From assembly GCA_022606425.2 (NCBI GenBank), contig JAHDVF020001050.1, positions 682,001 through 746,000 on the forward strand: a stretch of DNA of 64,000 nucleotides, written 5' to 3'. A program made the translations under genes and the position numbers. Below, piece by piece: positions 60,741 to 64,000 of the stretch (position 1 is its first letter; the number at the start of each line of letters is the position of its first letter). The notes beneath the pieces are model-generated. The model ran no database searches, was not told the origin of the DNA, and worked only from the letters and a program-made list of their open reading frames with translations. This stretch comes from Lepidostoma basale. Its lineage: Eukaryota; Arthropoda; Insecta; Trichoptera; Lepidostomatidae.

Positions 60741-60863
60741 GTACAAAATAAATATTCAACAATGTACAAATAAAGAATTCGGTACAAAATAAATATTAAA
60801 CAATGTACAAATAAATAATTCGGTACAAAATAAATATTAAACAATGTACAAATAAAGAATTCG
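60741..60863. repeat. Tandem repeat, 3 x 41 bp
   Basis: Units 60741-60781, 60782-60822 and 60823-60863 begin GTACAAAATAAATATT and end AATTCG, differing at two positions. An open frame across it is an artefact. Confidence 0.9.
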
Positions 60864-61101
60864 GTCGAATGTTAAAAATATTAAGCTGTATTTATTATTG
60901 AAGAGTAATGTGTACTAGCTACACAGTACCGGTAAGGGAAGTTTAAGGTAAAAAAAAATGCAGATCTCCAAGCGAAACGTTATGCAATTTCATTCCCCTC
61001 TGCTTATCCATACTTAGAAAAAAAATAGTAGCTGTATGGGCAATTTATTTAAATTTCAAGCACTTTCTGATATACCATGATATGATAATATACCATGTTA
61101 A

Positions 61102-63058
61102 TCTTATACTCGTATATAAAAATCTCGTGTCACTCCGAAACGGCTCATGTTTTATGATTTTTTCTATGTGTATTTGGTAGGTATAGAGCCACAAACGTAA
61201 GCTGGCGGTGGTGCAAATGTGAACTAAACGCCAAACGTCAGATGTGACAGATTTGAGGTTTTGTTTGAATCGTCGCCGTGATTTTTAGTTTTCTTTATTA
61301 ATTTTAGACTAGCAATGCACAAAATTATAAAAATCAGTTAAAGAGAGACTATTCTAAAAGTTAAAGCCTTTTTGTGTTTTCATCAATGAATTCACGAGAA
61401 GCGTCGCATCATTTCGACATTTCATTCGGCATTTGTTTTGTATCACAACGCAGTGTTATCTATTTGTGTTCGTGTATTACAGTGAACAATGCCAGAAAGA
61501 CACAAAGGGGCCAATTTGGGCTGTCGAACGAATAAAGCAACAAACATGCGAAATAGTAGAGCAAAAAAAACAGACAAACAAATCCAAAAACATAACGAAA
61601 ATATGCGTGTGAGCATGTCGCAATTGCGTGCATCTCAATCACAAGAGAAATCACCAACGACAATTGGAACGGATACAAGCGCGCCGGTTCGTAGTTAACA
61701 CACGCAGAGCAAATGTCCAACAACGCCAACAAGTAAATCGAGCATTTACATCCGCTTCGTTCCTTCGTCTCGCATTCGAGTACGAGCCAGATGTTGAATA
61801 TTCCGCTCATCCGAAAGTGCTGATTGGTGCTATGGACAAAGAATGTCCCCATTGTCATGCGCTCAAATTTAAACCTGAGTCAGCCGGGATGTGTTGCGCA
61901 TCAGGAAAAGTGCAACTACCGGAAATTGAGACACCACCAGAACCATTGAACGGCTTGCTCATCGGCACGGATCCAGATTCCAACCTATTCCTGAAGTCCA
62001 TATGCACATTCAATTCATGCATCCAAATGACTTCGTTCGGAGCAACAGAAATAGTTCACAATACTGCGGCAAATGGTCAACAATTCAATTCAACGTTCAA
62101 AATCAATGGCCAAGTGTACCACAAAGTAGGCTCATTGCTTCCAATGCCAAACGAACCACACAAATGTTTACAAATCTACTTCATGGGCGGTGAGGACATT
62201 AATCGTGTGCGACTTGGAATCATACAAATCGATCGATACAGTTTGCGATGCCAACGAAGCTGTAAATTATCCAACTGAGTTTTTGAGCTCACTGGATTTG
62301 CCAGATATGTCACCACACCATCTACGATTGAAAGTTGGATCTCCAGTTATTTTACTTCGGAATTTGAATCCACCACGGCTGTGCAATGGCACGCGATTGA
62401 TCATTAAAAAAATGATGAAAAACATTATTGAAGCCATTATTTTGAATGGAAAATTCCGAGCCGAAAATGTTTTGCTGCCACGAATTCCAATGATTCCCAC
62501 AGACGTGCCAATTGAATTCAAATGCGTTCAATTTCCTATTAGATTGCCAATCGCAATGACAATCAATAAGTCGCAAGGTCAAACGATGTCTGTTTGCGGC
62601 TTAGATTTGGGCACACCAAGTTTTTCACACGGACAATTATACGTGGCATGTTCTCGCGTGGGCAAACATCGACCTTATTTGTGTTAGCTAAAGACGGACT
62701 GACAAAAAATATCGTACACTTAATTGCTCTTCGAAATTAATATTGATTTTCTTTATTTCATTTTCCTACTTTAGGATAAAAAATATATGACTTTTATTCA
62801 CTTGACATTTAACTTTTAAGAGATATAACAATACATATGTCCGTTACTTTAATGAAATACGTTGAATTGAGAAAATGAATGGTTGGTGTATTTTTGTTTT
62901 TATCGGCGGTCATCGTCTACAGCGCTCCATTCCTCTTTTTGTCATAGATCCCATCCCCACACACATATTTACAATACATTCGTTATTTTTTATTTAACAA
63001 CCATAATATTCACTAGAAATAATTTATATGGCAGAACAACGTTTGCCGGGTCAGCTAG
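61102..63058 (+). mobile_element. Helitron, internally deleted
   Basis: Inserted between A61101 and T63059 with no target duplication. 5' end TCTTATACTCG; 3' end CTAG (63055-63058) preceded by a GGCA...TGCC hairpin (63030-63047). Coding remnants on plus: a Helitron N-terminal segment (61490-61697, MPERHKGANLGCRTNKATN), frameshifted into 61700-62265 with CPHCHALKFKPE and MCC, the zinc-finger region, then 62250-62690 with NYPTEFL, LKVGSPVILLRNL, MTINKSQGQT and YVACSRVG, the end of the PIF1-like helicase. The HUH nuclease core and most of the helicase are deleted between about 62210 and 62260, so it is non-autonomous. Confidence 0.93.
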
Positions 63059-63118
63059 TATATATATAGATAATCAATATAATCTTACGATGTAACCTCA
63101 AAATTCATAATAATAATA

Positions 63119-64000
63119 CGAGGGTAATTCGTAAAGTAAGATTCCCTATGCTGACAATAAAGATAGCGGCGCGCTGGGAGAAATCTGGCAATCAAACTGC
63201 TGAACATGTTCGCTTCGGAGATCGATGTCTTTCATATTCGTGAAAGTACATTCAGAAGACAAATACTCTTGACTTTGGAGAGTATCTTGTATTCCTAATG
63301 TCGAACCATCTCTCATGCGTTCCTGGTATTATATATTTATTATGTTTTACCTGTTCTCAATAGATGCCTTAAACTATAATATAATATAAAAAATGTTTGT
63401 AATGTCTTTTGAGAAAATAAACTGATTTGATTTGATTTGAAAAAAAAAAACACTGGCTGACTCATCAACTCCTCCACTCTCTATCCATGCCGCTTCCGCC
63501 ACGTTACACTCCTCAGTGTCGGCCTGGCAGCCATCGAAGATGGAGCTTCCTATCGCTGTTTCCGCCAGATGCGAAGTTGAGAGCATAATGCTTGAGGATC
63601 GGAAGATTACCATTAACAAACTTGCTCTTCGTATTCCTGGGACTTTCAACGCCACAATTCACAAAATTTCAACTGAAAAATTAGGCTATCGAAAGGTGTG
63701 TGCGCGGTGGGTACCACGAATGCTCAAAGAAAACCACAAGCAGAAACGTCTTGAGCGCTCGACCTTATGTATCAAATCAAACTCAAGAACTGCTGACAGA
63801 TTTTGGCTGGACTGTTTTGCCCCACCCATCCTACAGTCCGGACCTAGCCCCTAATGATTACCACTTATTCCCAAAATTAAAGGAACACTTGGGTGGAATG
63901 CGCTTCCATACTGATGATGAAGTCAAGAAAGAGGTTATTCGATTTCTAAGAGGAATGGCGGCAGAATTTTATGACTTGGGGGATACAAAAGTTTGAGCGT
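63119..64000 (+). mobile_element. mariner element, internally deleted, runs off the edge
   Basis: TA (63117-63118) then CGAGGGTAATTCGTAAAGTA terminus. Plus-strand coding in two frames: an N-terminal HTH part (63516-63755, KITINKLALRIPGTFNATIH, ARWVPRML) and, after a deletion, QELLTDFGW ... YSPDLAPNDYHLFPKL (63780-63990). The first two catalytic Asp regions are missing. A GATTT-tailed retroposon end (63385-63443) is inserted in its 5' part. Confidence 0.85.
63385..63450 (+). repeat. 3' end of a GATTT-tailed retroposon, copy 2
   Basis: Same as 30955-31016 over about 55 bp, ending in a TGATT microsatellite and A-run. Confidence 0.65.

Larger units (their letters stand above)
59837..61101. other. 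Intergenic region upstream of the SRI-like gene
   Basis: AT-rich. Contains a LINE-A end (60285-60410) and a 41-bp tandem repeat (60741-60863). No gene seen. Confidence 0.5.

Noticed and set aside
60650..60844. Minus-strand frame of 64 codons
   Set aside because: Produced by the 41-bp tandem repeat.
60741..60863. CRISPR-like array
   Set aside because: Units abut with no unique spacers and the DNA is clearly eukaryotic.

Overview
The window looks like nuclear DNA of an insect. It is AT-rich, its genes have many short exons with GT-AG introns, and introns and intergenic DNA are full of mariner, Helitron, hAT, LINE, tRNA-derived SINE, MITE and Penelope-like debris. An Oskar-type LOTUS plus OSK gene points to insects; the order cannot be fixed from sequence alone.

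Layout of host genes, left to right: (1) a RhoGAP-domain gene on the minus strand, 13781 down to the left edge (3' end missing); (2) succinyl-CoA ligase alpha subunit, minus, 27714-17488, six exons with three transposon-filled introns; (3) divergent to it, an oskar-like gene, plus, 29687-36032, six exons; (4) a DELE1-like mitochondrial Sel1-repeat gene, minus, 41275-39237; (5) a fatty-acid-binding protein gene, plus, 43288-45747, with the classic four exons; (6) an HMCES/SRAP abasic-site-shielding protein gene, plus, 49715-53286; (7) an unnamed gene with an SRI-like C-terminal helix bundle, minus, 59836-55511. All models were joined by eye from splice sites and keep frame throughout. The genes show no common pathway; they are ordinary neighbours in a repeat-rich region.

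Mobile DNA: three mariner elements lie inside host genes (8412-9681, 21471-22555, 23066-24386) and a fourth, internally deleted, runs off the right edge. An internally deleted Helitron fills 61102-63058, and a hAT remnant splits a LINE near 58 kb. One LINE family supplies more than a dozen 3' fragments. Two copies of a tRNA-derived SINE, TTAA-flanked piggyBac-like MITEs, long foldback MITEs and two LTR-like GC-rich repeats are also present.

The most interesting signal is a set of foldback repeats from several unrelated-looking families that share one layout: CTGANGA, one extra base, a stem, GAAA, a short self-complementary segment, then GTH. This is the core of a type I hammerhead ribozyme with a minimal stem III, as known from Penelope-like elements and retrozymes. 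The best cases are 20251-20311 (plus) and 31274-31312 (minus). Several are head-to-head dimers with a unit on each strand, and in the decayed copies the two units carry different inactivating changes.
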